A DNA stretch of 64,000 bases from Eulemur rufifrons (lineage: Eukaryota > Chordata > Mammalia > Primates > Lemuridae), in NCBI RefSeq assembly GCF_041146395.1, contig NC_090986.1, forward strand, positions 41,080,001 through 41,144,000, written 5' to 3'. Numbering within the stretch: position 1 is the stretch's first letter; each line of letters starts with the position of its first letter. Both the position numbers and the translations under genes were made by a program. The notes beneath the pieces are model-generated. The model was not told where the DNA came from, did no database searches, and saw only the letters and a program-made list of their open reading frames with translations. Shown here piece by piece: positions 23,350 to 36,349 of this stretch.

Positions 23350-23482
23350 TGTACTTGCCAACTAAATGAAAGCTCAGCAAAGGAAGAATCAATACCTTAT
23401 TCATTCTGCATCCACAGTTTCCAACACAGTGCCTAGCACATCGAAAGTCTGTAGGTATGAAATACATATTTATTGACTCACC
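23350..23482 (+). mobile_element. L2 LINE 3' end, sense
   Basis: "tgaaagctcagcaaaggaag", "acacagtgcctagcacatcg" and "catatttattgactcacc" match the sense L2 3' terminus. Confidence 0.75.
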
Positions 23483-26400
23483 TCTTATAAAATTATTATG
23501 TACAACATTCCCCTAAATGGGAGAATCTAAATATTTGAAGTTTTCCAGATAACTGGCTTCTGACTAATGAAAAATTTACTACAGTCACGAATGTCCCCAG
23601 AGCTATATGCAAGAACCAGTAAATTAATGTGGTTTCTATACTATGAAGCATAGAATTGGCAATAAAATATTAAACCCTAGTCTACCCTATAAATATGCAT
23701 TTTTGAAAGTTTTGAAAGGTAAATTATCCAAATGTGTGTTTAAGGAATTTAAAAATCATGGATCATTGACTTGTTAGGCCTTAACAACTTCCTCAAAACC
23801 ATTAGCATCTATAATATAAATTCATATTTACAGAGCTAATAAAATGCACATGAGCCACTCAACAAGAGGATAAGTTATCTGGGGTGGTCTCACATTTACA
23901 GGTTCAGATTTATTTTGCTTTTAAAAAAAGAAGCCAGAGTATATTAATTTGAAAACTGAAGCTTCAATATAAGAAGGGGTTTTTTAGTCTCTTTTATTTT
24001 TAATACTGTAAGACTTTTCAATTTGGCTGAGAAAATTCAGAGAAATTGATATGTCTTCTTATAATATAAACAACCAAAGTCAGAATATCTAATATAACTG
24101 TACTGCTATTGAAAAATGCATGAATTTCAATTTTTTTATATACATAGAACTGATAACTCTAAGATGAACTGGAAGTTCTGCAATGGAGTTTGGAGAAACA
24201 AATGGAAATGAAGTAAAAATCATCTTACCGTTACAAATCAACCATAAATTCAATGTCAAATTCAATGAATATGAATAATCTCACCTCTAAGTCTATTATT
24301 GCAAATGAAATTTAGTGATAAGAGACAGTGGTCATTCTGTTAATATCTTATTAAGCTACTCAATTATTATTTATGTAAAAATCATGTAATAGTATTCTGT
24401 TTTAATTTTTTACAGAATTAAATAATATGAAAAGTTTATAAACCATATTAGAACTTGCAAAAGTAGGAGAAGGGTTTTTACAGGTTCTTCAATATGCCAG
24501 TTACTGGACTCATAAATATAGTATATGAAGTCACCATATTAAATGAAAATGGGATATTTTGCAACATTTTATTTAGAATATTAGATTTGGCTCAGAAACC
24601 TAGAAACCTGTCTCTGGATCTCTAGAACTACTATCTTCCTCTTGACACCCATGGCAGAACCCCTGCCTTCCTCTTGCTCTCAGATAAAAGTTACTGCATC
24701 CTCTTATGAGGGGTATGATCACTTGAAGGACTCTCAAAGCTTCACAATTTTTTTAGCTAAGTAATATTTGAGTACCCTCATGTCTAGCAGAATGGCTGGT
24801 AAATAATTGGTGTCCAGTAAATACTTGGGAAACTAATAATTCAAAGTAATCTGGCATTTATGGTAGACTATGGGTCCTTGATAGGACAGTGACAAAGCTA
24901 TTTACAAGGATATAACTGCAGAATCCATACCTCAATTTACAAACATGGGTGATGGCTATTCTTAACCTAGACCTACCCAAAAGGACTAATTTACAAAACT
25001 ACATAATATTTTAGATTACTGTTTATATTTAGAATCTCACTGATGCTTGAGAAATTTAATATGAGTTGTAACCAAGTTTCAGTGACTAAATACTTTCCTA
25101 GGGTTCTAATTTTATCTTCAGTGCCTAGCCTTATTATGCATTTAGTAGATGCCCCCAAATACTTGTTTAATAGATAAGTGCCAAGTTGCTAGATCACTTT
25201 AAGTGAAATGAGTAGTCAAAATATATTTTTACATTCAGTCAAAACAATTGATCTGAAAGATTGACACAGATTATTTAGGCTTTTGGGGGGGAAGATAAAA
25301 TACTTCACTTCCCAATGGAAATTCCAAATAATTGAATAAGTTGATCAAGATTATTAAAACAAAAAGAAATGTCTTATTTATTATGATGTATCATATTCTA
25401 ACTATAACCTGGGCAGTATATTCAACAGACAGAGATATGGTGTTTAAGCCTTCCCAAAGCAATGAATGAAATGAGATGTTAATTTTATACAAATCTGGCA
25501 GCAATCCTAATTTCAGAGTGCACACATTGAGAGTTGATTTGTGTCTCAGCTTCTAGCTAAGGCACATGGTACATGGTATGCCCCAATAAGCTTGTTGGGT
25601 TAAATTTAATTAACTCAGGACATTGACGGTGAGGGGAGGAGGATTCTATAAAACTTTTTCTCAGGGCCTGATTAATTTTACTAATTTCTCTCAGTTCATT
25701 TAGATTTTTATCTAGTTAGCATTTAAATTGAAAATAAATAGAAAACCATTAAATTTACATCTGTGAAATGCATCTCTCTTTCCCACACTCATGCATACAC
25801 ACAAATACATTCTTTCTCACACACAAATATACTATTCTTGGTGTTTCATTATTGAGCAAAATCAGATGTGTCCATTTTCAAAATAGATTAAATGGATTTG
25901 GAAATGCCACTTAGTTTATACAATAGAAGACAGAATTATTCTATATGGTCTAACATGCACACCTATTGAAACATTATATGTTTATGTCAAAATTCTTGTG
26001 CATTGGGGACTGTGTGACAAGAAAACAATCACCTTTTCTCTGTTCCTTGTTTGGTATAACCATCAGAGTTTTCAGAATTTGTTGTAATACCAAAAGATCA
26101 TCTAAGAACAAAGAACCTATAATCTATCTATCTTTTGTTGGTGATTATTGGTAAGAATAAGTCTCAATACTTTTCTAAAGAAATGGTCAAAAATAAGCAC
26201 CCTAAACATTATTATTGTAAAAATGGAAGCAAGAAAATTCCTATATAAAAAACTAGAAGAAATTAGATCAGAATTTTATTTTCAGTGTTGATAACATTTT
26301 CAAAATTTTTTAATTTAATGGTCAAAATTAAACATCTCTCCAGTATTTTCTTTTCTTCCACACCCCCACACCTTCTTCTTCTGGCCCAGAGAAAGAAAAA

Positions 26401-27250
26401 GAGAGAGAGAGAGAAATGCAATTTCCTCAAAACATCACATCTTTTCTTTTTCAGTCTCTTTGTCCTCATGCTCAAGCTCATTTCTGAGCTCCTTTAGATC
26501 TGCAATTTAAAATCCATCTCTCTTTGCCTGATGTGCTTCAAACTGTTTTACTACTAAAGTTGAGGGTCCAACTGAAATGGAGACAATGGACAAGAAAGTC
26601 ATGGGAGCTAAAACAGGTGAATCCCCTGCTGTTCTTCCTGGCTTTATCTTTTCTAATCTTAGTCATTCTATAAAGGTAGAATGCAAAAAGGTGGCCATCC
26701 TTCTAAGAGAAATGTGTTTTCTTATATTGCTGATGCAAGAAAACAGAGATGCAACTATGTTTGATGCAAACTCCACATCTTGAATCTTGAGCTACCCAGA
26801 GTTTATAAGACCATACCCAAAGCAGTGAGTTGAAGGAGAAAATGCAAAGTTTTATGCTACTGATGGAAGAATTAAAAAGGAAAAAGACTGAAGTATTATT
26901 TTGATGGTAATTGACATACAAACTGTTCAATTTCAGCACTAATTTAGTTCAGCATTTTTTTCAGCCAGACTTGGATATTCTCCAAAACATGTTAAGACAA
27001 AACTGGTTCTAAAATAAATTTTTGCTTAGAACTGCTATACCCTAGATAACCCTCCAAACTGATTCACAGTGATGTCTGACTTATTCTTATCCTCAAATAG
27101 TCAGGGTTCAAATATATTAAAGCAAAAAGTGTTTTTTCATGCTTTCTGTTAGAAATGAGATAGGATTTACACTATTAGAACCAATGCCCAAGAATGCCTT
27201 GACCATGCCCCCCAAAAAATCCCTACTCTCCCTCCTCCTAAGAGATGTAG
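23483..27250. other. Mostly unassigned, AT-rich sequence
   Basis: Two weak L2/MIR-like 3' tails may exist at 24755-24830 ("gtccagtaaatacttgg") and 25100-25175 ("tcagtgcctagccttattat"). Short TC/CA-rich DNA lies at 25770-25830 and a (GA)n run at 26396-26415. Frames of 60-78 codons occur on both strands with no domains. Nothing else was recognised. Confidence 0.4.
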
Positions 27251-27262
27251 AAACACACACAT

Positions 27263-27297
<35 letters not shown>
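27251..27297 (+). repeat. (CA)n microsatellite
   Basis: AC dinucleotides with one ATAA interruption near 27261. The longest uninterrupted run is about 30 bases. Confidence 0.97.
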
Positions 27298-27298
<1 letters not shown>

Positions 27299-27362
27299 TT
27301 TTACCAATGTGAAAAAAAATGCCATTTTGTCATAATGTGTGTCAGAGTGTAATCCCCTAATA

Positions 27363-27682
27363 TAGTCAGGCATCACTTAACGACGGGAATACCTTCTGAG
27401 AATGCATCATTAGGCAAATTTGTTATTGTAAGCACATCATAGCCTACTACACACCTAGGGAATATGGTATAACCTATTGTTCCTAGGCTACAAACCTGTA
27501 CAGCATGTACCTGTACTGAATACTGTAGGCAACTGTAATGCAATGGTAAGTATTTGTGTATCTAAATATATCCAAACATAGAAAAGGTATAGTAAAAATA
27601 AAACAGTATTATAATCTTATGGGACCTCCTATGTATCACTAGTCCATCATTGACCAAAACATCATGGTGCAGTACATGACTG
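27363..27682 (+). mobile_element. Tigger-type (TcMar) DNA transposon, internally deleted
   Basis: The left end reads cacttaacgacgggaatac and the right end cattgaccaaaacatcatgg then acatgactg, giving imperfect terminal inverted repeats. Internal landmarks "tagcctactacacacctagg" and "tgttcctaggctacaaacct" match a family I recall as a nonautonomous mariner-Tigger. Only about 320 bases remain, and no transposase frame is present. The exact family name is uncertain. Confidence 0.8.
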
Positions 27683-28000
27683 TGCAGAGCTTCTTGGTAA
27701 AAGATGGTTTAGTACCAACATCCCAGGCCAGAATGTAAAGCAAGACCTTTACCTTGTCATAAGTCTGAATTCAAATCCTTACCTAGCTCCATTCAGGGTG
27801 ATAAGCAGCTAACTCAGGAAAGCATCAAAAGAGAAAATTTAAACAACTAGCCCATCTCCCAAAGTATGCCTGGCTCAACATATACACCTGGCTCCTGGAA
27901 TTAATAAAGTTGAGGGGAAGAAGGGGCATAGGCTCATGGTTCTGATCACAGTAGCCCACCTACCCATCAGTAAACATACCTTGATCAAAATCTTAAGCCA
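27683..28000. other. Unassigned sequence
   Basis: No repeat, frame or RNA gene was recognised. Confidence 0.4.
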
Positions 28001-28002
28001 GG

Positions 28003-28110
28003 ATTATTCATTCATTCAATAGATTTTGAGCATCTACTATAGACCAGGCACTGGTAATGGAGATATAAATTTTCAATTCCTTCCATGGAAGAGTGAAACA
28101 AATGTGAAAA
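28003..28110 (-). mobile_element. L2 LINE 3' end, antisense
   Basis: "attcattcattcaatagatt" and "actatagaccaggcactggt" are the antisense L2 3' terminus. Confidence 0.75.
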
Positions 28111-28420
28111 AAGCTGAAGCAATGGCCCCTATGCCTACTACATGCAAGTTACTCCCTCAATGATGAAGAGCATTATCTGTGAATAAGATCTGGACTTATC
28201 ATCAAGAAGTGAGAAGTCCAGCTGGAAAGAAAATAAGAATACAAAATAAATGTAAGGGTGAAACCATGTCATTTCCTTTAATTCAATGGTCCCACTTTTA
28301 GATTTTCCTTTAAAACAATAATCTAAAATATTTTTTAAAAGTATTGGAACTATTTATTATAGCCTTATTAGAATAGTGTTGTACACTTTGATGTATACAT
28401 TTCCAGTCTTTTGTCTATTT
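28111..28420. other. Unassigned sequence
   Basis: Nothing recognised. The last 100 bases may belong to the following antisense L1. Confidence 0.4.
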
Positions 28421-28424
28421 TATG

Positions 28425-29215
28425 TTTGCATGTATGCATGTGTACATATATAATATAAAGTTGTTATTATATTACATATATTATTTCACAACTTGATTCT
28501 TTTTTCATTTAATATTGTATTTAAAAGGTTTTCTCAAGTTATCAGCATATTTTCTAATGGCTGCATAATATTTCATCATATGGATGAGCCTTAATTTATG
28601 TAATGTATCACATAATATTCTATGTTTAGGGTGTTTTCAAATTTTCCCTATATAAATAGCCATGATAGAGGACAGTGAAATTATTCTGTATAATATCATA
28701 ATGGCGAATTCATGTCATTATACATTTGTCAAAACCTATAAAATGTTCATCACCAAGAGAGAACCCTAGTGTAAATTATGGAATTTGGGCAATAATGATA
28801 TGTCAATGTAGGTTCATTCATTATAACAAATGTTACCACTCTGGTATGAGATGTTGATAGTGGGGACGTTGTGTGCATGTAGGTCAGAGAGTATATGGTA
28901 ACTCTGTATTTTCTACTCAAATTTTATGTAAACCTAAAGTTTCTCTTTAAAAAGTCTATTTTTAAAATAGGTATATAAATTATAAATATGTATACACATA
29001 TTATATCTCCAGTATATAAACATGATTCTATATAAATCTTCATGCAAATCTCTCATAATGTCCATAGCATAAATTTCTAGATGTGAAAGTTCTGGGTAAA
29101 TGATCACATTCATATTAAGGCCAATTGCCTTTTAGAACATTTTTACCAAATGATGTTGTCACCAACATCATAGAAAAGTATCATTTTCCTCCTAATTTCA
29201 CTTATAATGGGTGTT
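28425..29215 (-). mobile_element. Old L1 3' region, antisense, split by a second L1
   Basis: 28540-28670 ("taatggctgcataatatttc", "atatggatgagccttaattt") and 28966-29215 ("agcataaatttctagatgtg", "aaggccaattgccttttaga") are consecutive parts of an antisense L1M segment. Confidence 0.65.
28670..28965 (+). mobile_element. L1ME-type 3' UTR, sense, nested in antisense L1
   Basis: "cagtgaaattattctgtata", "gtcattatacatttgtcaaa", "ccctagtgtaaattatggaa" and "aggttcattcattataacaa" match an L1ME 3' UTR in order, ending in an A-rich tail at about 28948-28967. The host L1 resumes directly afterwards. Confidence 0.8.
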
Positions 29216-29269
29216 GTGGGAATTTTAGTTTCAACATCTGATTCAGGGAATAGCTTTCTATGCTGCACT

Positions 29270-29440
29270 AGAAAAAAATACTGTTCTCTGAGTCCAAATC
29301 CTTAGATTGTGTCCCAGCTCTTGCCCAAGCTGAGTGACTTTATGTAGAGCATTTTACTACTCTGAACTTCAGCATCTTTGATTACAAATTGAAAAAACAA
29401 ATTCCTGTCCTACCTAGAGTTTTTATAAGCTTAAAATAAA
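29270..29440 (+). mobile_element. MIR SINE, sense
   Basis: "ttgtgtcccagctcttgccc", "tgagtgactttatgtagagc" and "actctgaacttcagcatctt" match the MIR core in sense. Confidence 0.75.
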
Positions 29441-29839
29441 ACTAGAATATGAAAATGAGGCATGAATAAAACTTTAATGTCATATACAGTGATAGTGGAA
29501 AGGATTGACACTTTCCAGAGAGGAAAAAGTCCCTTATCCAGCTCCTACCCCAACCCAACAGTGGATTGCTCTGAATAACCTTGCAACATTAATCCCAGGA
29601 TGCTAAACAGGCCTAACATTATTGATCCCTGCCTGAGATGTAAGCCCCTTCAGGCATTGATCTTCTCCCTTGCCTAGCTCTTCCCCATACTAATGTCTGT
29701 TTGCTCTTCTGTAATCAATTCTCCAAAGCTCACCCTACCAATACATTTCCTGTGCCACCTAGAATCTCTATGCCCAAGGAAACAAACTTTCGCTCCACCA
29801 TTTTGCCTCTAGTGTTCTCAACTACAACTTATTTTGCAT
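29441..29839. other. Unassigned, C/T-rich sequence
   Basis: Possibly a further 5' part of the following L2, but I cannot align it. An 88-codon plus frame (29701) lacks a domain. Confidence 0.35.
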
Positions 29840-31185
29840 ATCTTACATTTTTCGTGGTCAGAAGGCACTCTCATCAATGCCACTTCCCAACCATTACTCT
29901 TTCACCCTTATGTAAAAACCTTGAATTATTTGAGACTCCTGCCATCGAATTACAGTGCCTAATATAATGGCCCCCATACTGCCAAATCCTGTGGACTCTC
30001 ACTGAAACTGTCAATTCCCTTGCCTTTGAAAGCATTACTTCCTCTTCACATTCCTCACCCGTCTTACTGTGACTACTTTGTACCGTCCATCCCTTTCATA
30101 GTGTTGTACTTACCAGGTTCCATCTTCATTCCACTAGGCTTTCTGTACACATTTTTCTTGGATTATCTTATCTATCATCATTGTTTCATCAATATGTACG
30201 TGAGGATTCCTATATCTCTAAATTTACCTGTGACCTTCAGGTTTCTAAATTCATTGTTTGTAGAATATGCCCAATTGGATGCTGCATAAGATTATCAAAA
30301 TCACATTTACATACCAAAATCCTTTATGTTTCTTGACAAACCCTGCTTCTCTATTTTTGATTTTAAGAAACAGCACCATCATCCACCAAAAAAAATCCAG
30401 AAACTTTGGTATCATCCAAAACTTTTTTCTCATTCCACACAACTTCTACTTATTTTATCAAAATTAAAAAAATAATAATCATTATATAGTACTTACCATT
30501 TTCTGGGCACTGTTCTAAGCATTCTACAAACATTAATTTAATCTTTATAACAAATATATATTATCCTCTTTTTTACAGATTAGTAAATTAAGGTATTAAT
30601 ATATAGATGTCAAGGAACTTGTCCAAGATCACATGGAGCCAGGATTCAAACTCAGGCATTCTGGTTCCAGAACCTATGCTTCTCATTACTAATATATAAT
30701 ATGTTCCTCCCTACACCCAAACAGCTAGCCTGAGTATACTCAATTCTCCATGAACCAATCATTACCAACACATCAGATATAATCCTTCAGTACTCCCTGG
30801 CCTGTACTCTATGCATTGAGAATACCAAATGCTATGCCTCTATATCTTTGCACATGACGGTGCTGCTACTTTAGAGAGACCTTCTCATTTTTTCCATCTC
30901 TGTGCACTGCTAACATTTAATTATTCATTAAGTCTTTGCTCAAATGTTCTCTCAACCAAAAGCATTGCTTAAATTCCCATGATGGGATACTTGTTTCTTT
31001 TCTATATCCTCATATCCCCATGCATACGTTTCTTTTTTTCACTCAATATATTATTAATAATTATGATATTAACTAATTACTGATACACCACAAAATTTTT
31101 AAGGACAAAAAGCAAAGTTTTTTTAAAATTTTATCTTTAATCTTTCAGCACCTATTTCAGTGTCTAGCACATAAAAGGTTGTATA
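29840..31185 (+). mobile_element. L2 LINE, sense, split by a MIR
   Basis: 29840-30460 follows L2 ORF2 3' sequence ("tcctatatctctaaatttac", "ccaaaacttttttctcattc"). 30780-31185 carries the L2 end ("tatctttgcacatgacggtg", "agtctttgctcaaatgttct", "agtgtctagcacataaaagg"). Divergence is high. The frames of 66-89 codons in this region reflect C/T-rich L2 remnants. Confidence 0.65.
30465..30695 (-). mobile_element. MIR SINE, antisense, nested in L2
   Basis: "tctgggcactgttctaagca", "ttttacagattagtaaatta", "tgtccaagatcacatggagc" and "caggattcaaactcaggcat" give a nearly full antisense MIR. Confidence 0.9.
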
Positions 31186-31189
31186 TAAA

Positions 31190-31305
31190 GAGATCTTGAA
31201 ATTTGGCTCTGAAGCCTTGTAGATTAGAGTTAAAATTTATCTCTATCATTTACATACTACATGACCTTGAGCAAGATATTTACTCTCAATCATGCTACTA
31301 TCCCA
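31190..31305 (+). mobile_element. MIR SINE 5' part, sense
   Basis: "tggctctgaagccttgtaga" and "ctacatgaccttgagcaaga" match the MIR 5' half. Confidence 0.7.
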
Positions 31306-32635
31306 GAAAATTGTTGTGACATATTTTCCTATGACCACTGTGTTATGGACAAAAAGATAGGCAGAATATCAGTGAGCTTTGCCCTACTCAACAACAAGCA
31401 GCCCCAAAGAGGTAAGGACATCACCACACTATGAACTTCCTAGGCAGATATGCACAGTCCTGCCACATTCTGAATCACACTAAGCTGTGCCTGTTCTGTG
31501 CCTGTTCTTCTTCACAGGACAAGTCAAATCAGAGTCTCATGAAGTGCAAATGAACACACCTACAAATCAAGTAGACAGTATTGGAAACTTCCAATTTATC
31601 TATGTTGAAAAGCACCATCATGCTTGTCAGATGGAAACAGGCTCTTGTGAAGAGGCAAGGCACATTTGCCTGAAATGGCCATTTTGTCTTCCTACCTAAA
31701 ATGCCAATGACTCTGTGCAGAAGTTTGTGTTTCTAGAGAGAATCTGGCATATAAGCAATGGAATAGTTAGAGTGGCCAAAGACATTTATCTTGTCCTAAG
31801 GAATCACTTCTTAGACTTTGAAAAGACCTACAGGCCATGGGATAAGGTATTCAATCTAAGCCATTAACATAAGAATTAATGAGGAAAAAAATCTTCAAAA
31901 TGTCAAAGGATATTGGAGAGATAGCGAAGGTATCACAATAAATCTGCCTTCCCTGCGGTACTAATTAGGGTCTTTTGGTTGCAGTTAACAGCCAACAGAC
32001 ACTGACTCTGCCTAGATTTAAGTATAGTGAGAATCTATTGGAAGAATATTGCTATTTCTCAAGATGTTGCAAAAGAAATTGAACAAAAAAGATTCAGGAA
32101 AGAAAAGAATTACGGTAGCTCTGGGAATCTCAGTGCAGGATTTCAAGGACAGGTTTATTGCTAGAAAACTCCCACTAAAGTGACTCAGCTCTAATGAATC
32201 ACAGTTACTAAGTCTCACTCTTTTCATGTTTCAATCTTTTAAAAAAAGAATGTGTGGCCCATTTTGTATGAAGTCCTAGCTCAACTAACTGTGGCCAAAG
32301 GTCAGGTCATATATTACAGAAACCATTCTCAAAGAAAGGAGGAAGTGTCACGAGCTGAAGAGCATCTTCTGCAAAGTTTTTCATCATTAAAACAAATTAC
32401 TTCTTTCACAACTAATATAAAAGGAGCCAAAAAACAAAACCCCGTTCTACTCATTGGGTTAGACAACACAAACAATTAAAAATAAAATAGAAAATATCTT
32501 CTTTGGTGCCAGGAAAGTAAGAAGCCTTTCAAAGATAGAAAAAATTCTGAGATAAACATTTTTTTGATACTAGAGCTTAAATCAAATGGCAGAAAAAATA
32601 GCTCAATGTGGCAGATAATTTGTCGCTGCTTTCCC
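31306..32635. other. Unassigned, probably single-copy sequence
   Basis: 31960-32060 loosely resembles an old interspersed repeat ("tggttgcagttaacagcca"). Frames of 70, 69 and 75 codons occur at 31487 (plus), 32018 (minus) and 32252 (plus), none with a recognisable domain. Confidence 0.4.
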
Positions 32636-32639
32636 ATGA

Positions 32640-33050
32640 ATGTAGTAGAGCTAGACAGCTGTCTACCAAAATTTTCCCTGCCCTTTCCACATCATAGGAT
32701 TGTTGCACACAAGCAGCTGCAAAGACATTTCCCAGGTGCACTCGCAGCTACCCATGTGGGGCCATGACTTGAGTTCTTACCAACACAGAGTGAGCACAAA
32801 CGTGTGTGTTACTCTCTGCACAGACTCTTGTGAAGCAGATGAACCTTCTCCACGTGGTTTTCCATTTCTGCTGGCTGACTCTAGGGAATGGGCAGAACCA
32901 ATGCAAGGAGCCAGGGATCCTGAAACCCCTCACATAGGAAACTCATCATCAGCCAGGAACTTATTACATGAATAAGAAATAAATTTCACTCATGTTAAGC
33001 CACTAAAATTTGGGGGTCCATTTATCACAACAAATAGCATTAACTAGCCC
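32640..33050 (+). mobile_element. MaLR-like LTR, sense, first of a pair
   Basis: "caagcagctgcaaagacatt", "gcagctacccatgtggggcc", "aagaaataaatttcactcat" and "gttaagccactaaaatttgg" follow the same LTR pattern as 16262-16625. The AATAAA signal and the TAAGCCACT end motif are intact. Overlapping frames of 61-91 codons are chance products. Confidence 0.62.
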
Positions 33051-34193
33051 AGAATTTGTTTTCAAAAGAGATTGAAGAAGTCAGATACTCTTTTGGATGA
33101 CAATTACTAGATTTAGCAAGATGTTAGAAGAAATATAATAGATGAGTTTAGGAAGGAGTTGGCTGTGTCGAGAGGCAGGAAAAAAAAATTATAAAATCTG
33201 AGTACTCCCAGACCTCAAATAGGCAGGAGATAAAATTTAAAAGGACTTCAAAAAACAAATATCTGTGAAGGGTTCCAAGTTAAACAGAGTTTAGCCTTAC
33301 AAAAATAAATAATTAGGGGTGTTGCCTTCTCAGCCAAAAGTATCATTGCAGAGAGCTTCCAGATAGCCACCATTACAATGAGAAAAATCTTATAGAGTAG
33401 GAATCAAAAAAATCATGCACATTGAAGAACTATATCTGTGGGATGTAGTATGGAGGTATGGGAAATTCCTGGCAATGGAACTGATTAGAAACAAAATAAA
33501 AGCAGTTGTTAGGTCAAAAAACCCACAAACATATCCTCAAATAGCTCTAGACTCTGAGGGCTTTCAAACAGCTCTTGGGAGTTCCCCTGAACCCCTGCCC
33601 AAACTTGAGTGATCAGAAAGTGGCTGGTAAACCTGGGCAAATACAAAGTATAATATTCTCACCAATATCCACTTCAGGTGTGCCCATGGGCAATAACCGA
33701 CAAGAGGAGGGTGCTGGGGGCCATGGAGGGTAATAAACAAAAGTGTTCCTCCCAGAGTTAAGAGCGAGTACATAAATAAGGAACTTCCTGTTTTGGCTGA
33801 ATCCTGCCCAACAGGATTCTGTCATTGCTACGGACCAGAAATGACTGTGTTTATCAGTTCCCCCCTTTTCTAAACTGGGTGCTTGCACCCCGCACTGTAC
33901 ATTGTATGTGAGCGCATAGAGTGGTGTCGGGAGAGACGGGAACTTGTCATGTAATCAGGAAGTTGCCAGATCTTGAGGAGCCACATCTGGATCTGATAGA
34001 GGTGACTGACGATACACTGGATTTTGAAATGAATAAAGCAAGGACATTGGGGATTTAGGTCAACTTCCTTGATGAGGGAGTGAATCTGTTCTATACGTAG
34101 AAAGAATGTAGAAAGAATAGTAAAATAAACAGTTGGGAGCCGAAGCGGAGGACTCTGACAAAGATGGTTAGCAAGCAAGCAAAATACAGTTTC
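33051..34193 (+). other. Sequence between two MaLR-like LTRs
   Basis: About 1.1 kb separates two same-strand LTR-like blocks. It could be degraded internal sequence of a MaLR element or unrelated DNA. I see no gag, protease or pol motif and no primer-binding site right after the first LTR. Minus-strand frames of 91 and 102 codons (33613 and 33870) have no known domain. Confidence 0.35.
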
Positions 34194-34545
34194 CCCCCAG
34201 CAGCCAACAGTTCCCTTTCATGTGGCCATGCGACTAGTTTTTATCACTGGACTGGGAAAAGAAACAATACCTGGGTTTGCCAGCCAAGGTTTTGGAGAAG
34301 CAGGTATACATTCTCAACGCTTACTTTACTTTAGCCAGCTTACTGCAAAAGACAAGGAGTCCCCAGGAGATGGATGAGCCATAGAATGGAAAGTGCCTGT
34401 GTCCCCAGATTATCACATAGAGGAAAGATGTACATCGACCAGGAACCCCCACTTGGGCAATTACATGAGAGAAAAATCAGTTTCTATTGAGTTAATTACT
34501 GAAATCTGGGGGATGGGGAATTTGTTTGTTTGCTTGTTTTATCAT
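34194..34545 (+). mobile_element. MaLR-like LTR, sense, second of a pair
   Basis: "tcatgtggccatgcgactag", "gatggatgagccatagaatg" and "gttaattactgaaatctggg" followed by a GTTTGTTTG run match the end of an MLT1-type LTR. It is more diverged than the block at 32640. Confidence 0.5.
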
Positions 34546-35429
34546 CTAAAATTTTCTATCTATAATTTATGCTTCAACATGCAGATTTACTCTGTTGTCC
34601 CCCCAAAATTCTCCACTAGAATACCAGAAAATGAAAAAATAAATATAAACATGAAAAGAGCAAAAGAGAAGATGACAGAAGTGAAGTGATGCCAACAGTA
34701 TCTAGAAAATATCTGATTTAGAAAAGTTGATGAATTATCAAGAAAATTCATGGCATAAAACATTAGATGGATTTAGGAATTAGACACCAAAGACATTTCT
34801 GAAGGTGGACATGGAAGAGAGATTGAAGACAGTTTACTGAAAATCTGTAGAAAGAGCAGCTGGACACACAGTCTAGTGGCCTCTCTCTTACTTTGTGGGT
34901 TAATCCTAGGGATGTAGAACACAAACCGAGAGTAGCTCAGAGTGGGAAGTCATTCTTAAAACAGAATTGAATAATGAGACCCTCTCCTGACACCCCGACC
35001 TCCTTCCTTTGACTCAGCTCTGAGGGCCAGTTGGCCATCAGGTATCCCCCAAGAATACTCCATCCTCCTGCCAATCAGAAGATGGAGAGATCCCTCCTGG
35101 GGAAACTGGCAGCTGGGGTCCCCAGGTGAGCCAGAGTCCTCACCTGTACTGATAGCTGTGAGTCCTCAGGGGAATATATGGGTTCAAGCCACCCACAAAA
35201 CAACCCTTGACAAATCCCACTAATATACAAAGAGCTTCCAGTTTTTAGGGCCTCCATATTAAATATCAACAGTTATCCAAGGTTCACTGGACATTTTAGG
35301 AAAGCCTCTGATAGGAATAAAGTTTATGACAAACTAATAGCTATAAAAAAAAAAACTCAAAAGAAAAGAAAAATCCAAAGAAAAAATCCAGCAAACAAAA
35401 ATAAATAAATTAAGGTCTTCAGAGAAATA
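34546..35429. other. Unassigned sequence
   Basis: A-rich flanks with a GC-richer middle (34975-35170). Parts may extend the following L1/HAL1 element, but no clear landmark supports that. Confidence 0.35.
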
Positions 35430-36260
35430 AAAAGATAGAGTGCATCCATGAAAAAAGGACAGGAGAGTCTAAAAGAAAACTGTCAGGGAAGAAAATAGAG
35501 TTCTTAGGTATGAAAAATGTGATGGCATAAACGAAGAATTCAATGGCAGGATTAGAACATAAAGTTGAAGGGAACATCCCAGAAAGTAAAACAAAGAAAC
35601 AGTGGTGGGAAATGGAAAAAAGAAGATAGGAAAATTAAAGAATCAGTCCAGGAGTCTACCACTCCATTGGTAGGTGTTGCAGAAAGAGAGAGCAGAGAGA
35701 ACAGTGGGGGGAAAGTTGTAAGGTTCATAGTAAAAGAAAAGTTTCTAAGAACTGAAGAGAACGAATGTTCAGATTGAACAGGCAAAATAAAACACAAAAT
35801 AAATAAACTTAAAAAAAACGCACACCCTACAGAACATTTTTCAGTACTCCAGGGATAAAGAGAAAATCTTAAAAGCTTTCTGAGAGAAAAAAGCTCATGC
35901 AGAAGGATACAAGAGTCAGAATGGCAACATTGGCAGAAAAAAGACCATAGAGAAATGCTTTCAAAATTCTGAGGGACAAATGCACTGTGACCTGAAATCC
36001 CGAAACGAATCAGTCAATTAAGAGTAAGCGTAGAATACAGTTATTGTCAGATACGCAGAAACTCAATTTTTTCCTCCACACATTTTTTTTTTCATCAGAG
36101 GACCTACTGGAGAATATATCCCAACAAAACAAGGGATTATGCCAAGAGCAAAAAGGCATAGGCTAAAGGACACAGAAAATCCAACACAAGAGAAAATAAA
36201 AAAAAAGCTGAAATATCAAAAGGCAATAAATAGTCCTAGAGAACAATCAACCTAGCAGCC
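35430..36260 (+). mobile_element. L1/HAL1 ORF1-type segment, sense
   Basis: "gttcagattgaacaggcaaa", "aaagagaaaatcttaaaagc", "aaatgctttcaaaattctga" and "ttattgtcagatacgcagaa" match, in order, the 3' half of the ORF1 of HAL1 or an old L1. HAL1 elements carry ORF1 but no ORF2. Stops and frameshifts are frequent. Confidence 0.65.
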
Positions 36261-36349
36261 TCTAATTAAAAAACTTGAAGTCAACCCTCCTAAAATTGGT
36301 GTGTAAGGCTAGATGACAACATTGCTAGCAAGAAAGCACATTTTTAAGA

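Noticed and set aside
27251..27297. CRISPR-like or other regular array
   Set aside because: Regularly spaced units here and at 46734 and 57304 are simple (CA)n microsatellites. No spacer-repeat structure exists anywhere in the window.
33870..34178. 102-codon minus-strand frame that could be a retroviral remnant
   Set aside because: No gag, protease or pol motif is visible, and the strand is opposite to the flanking LTR-like blocks.
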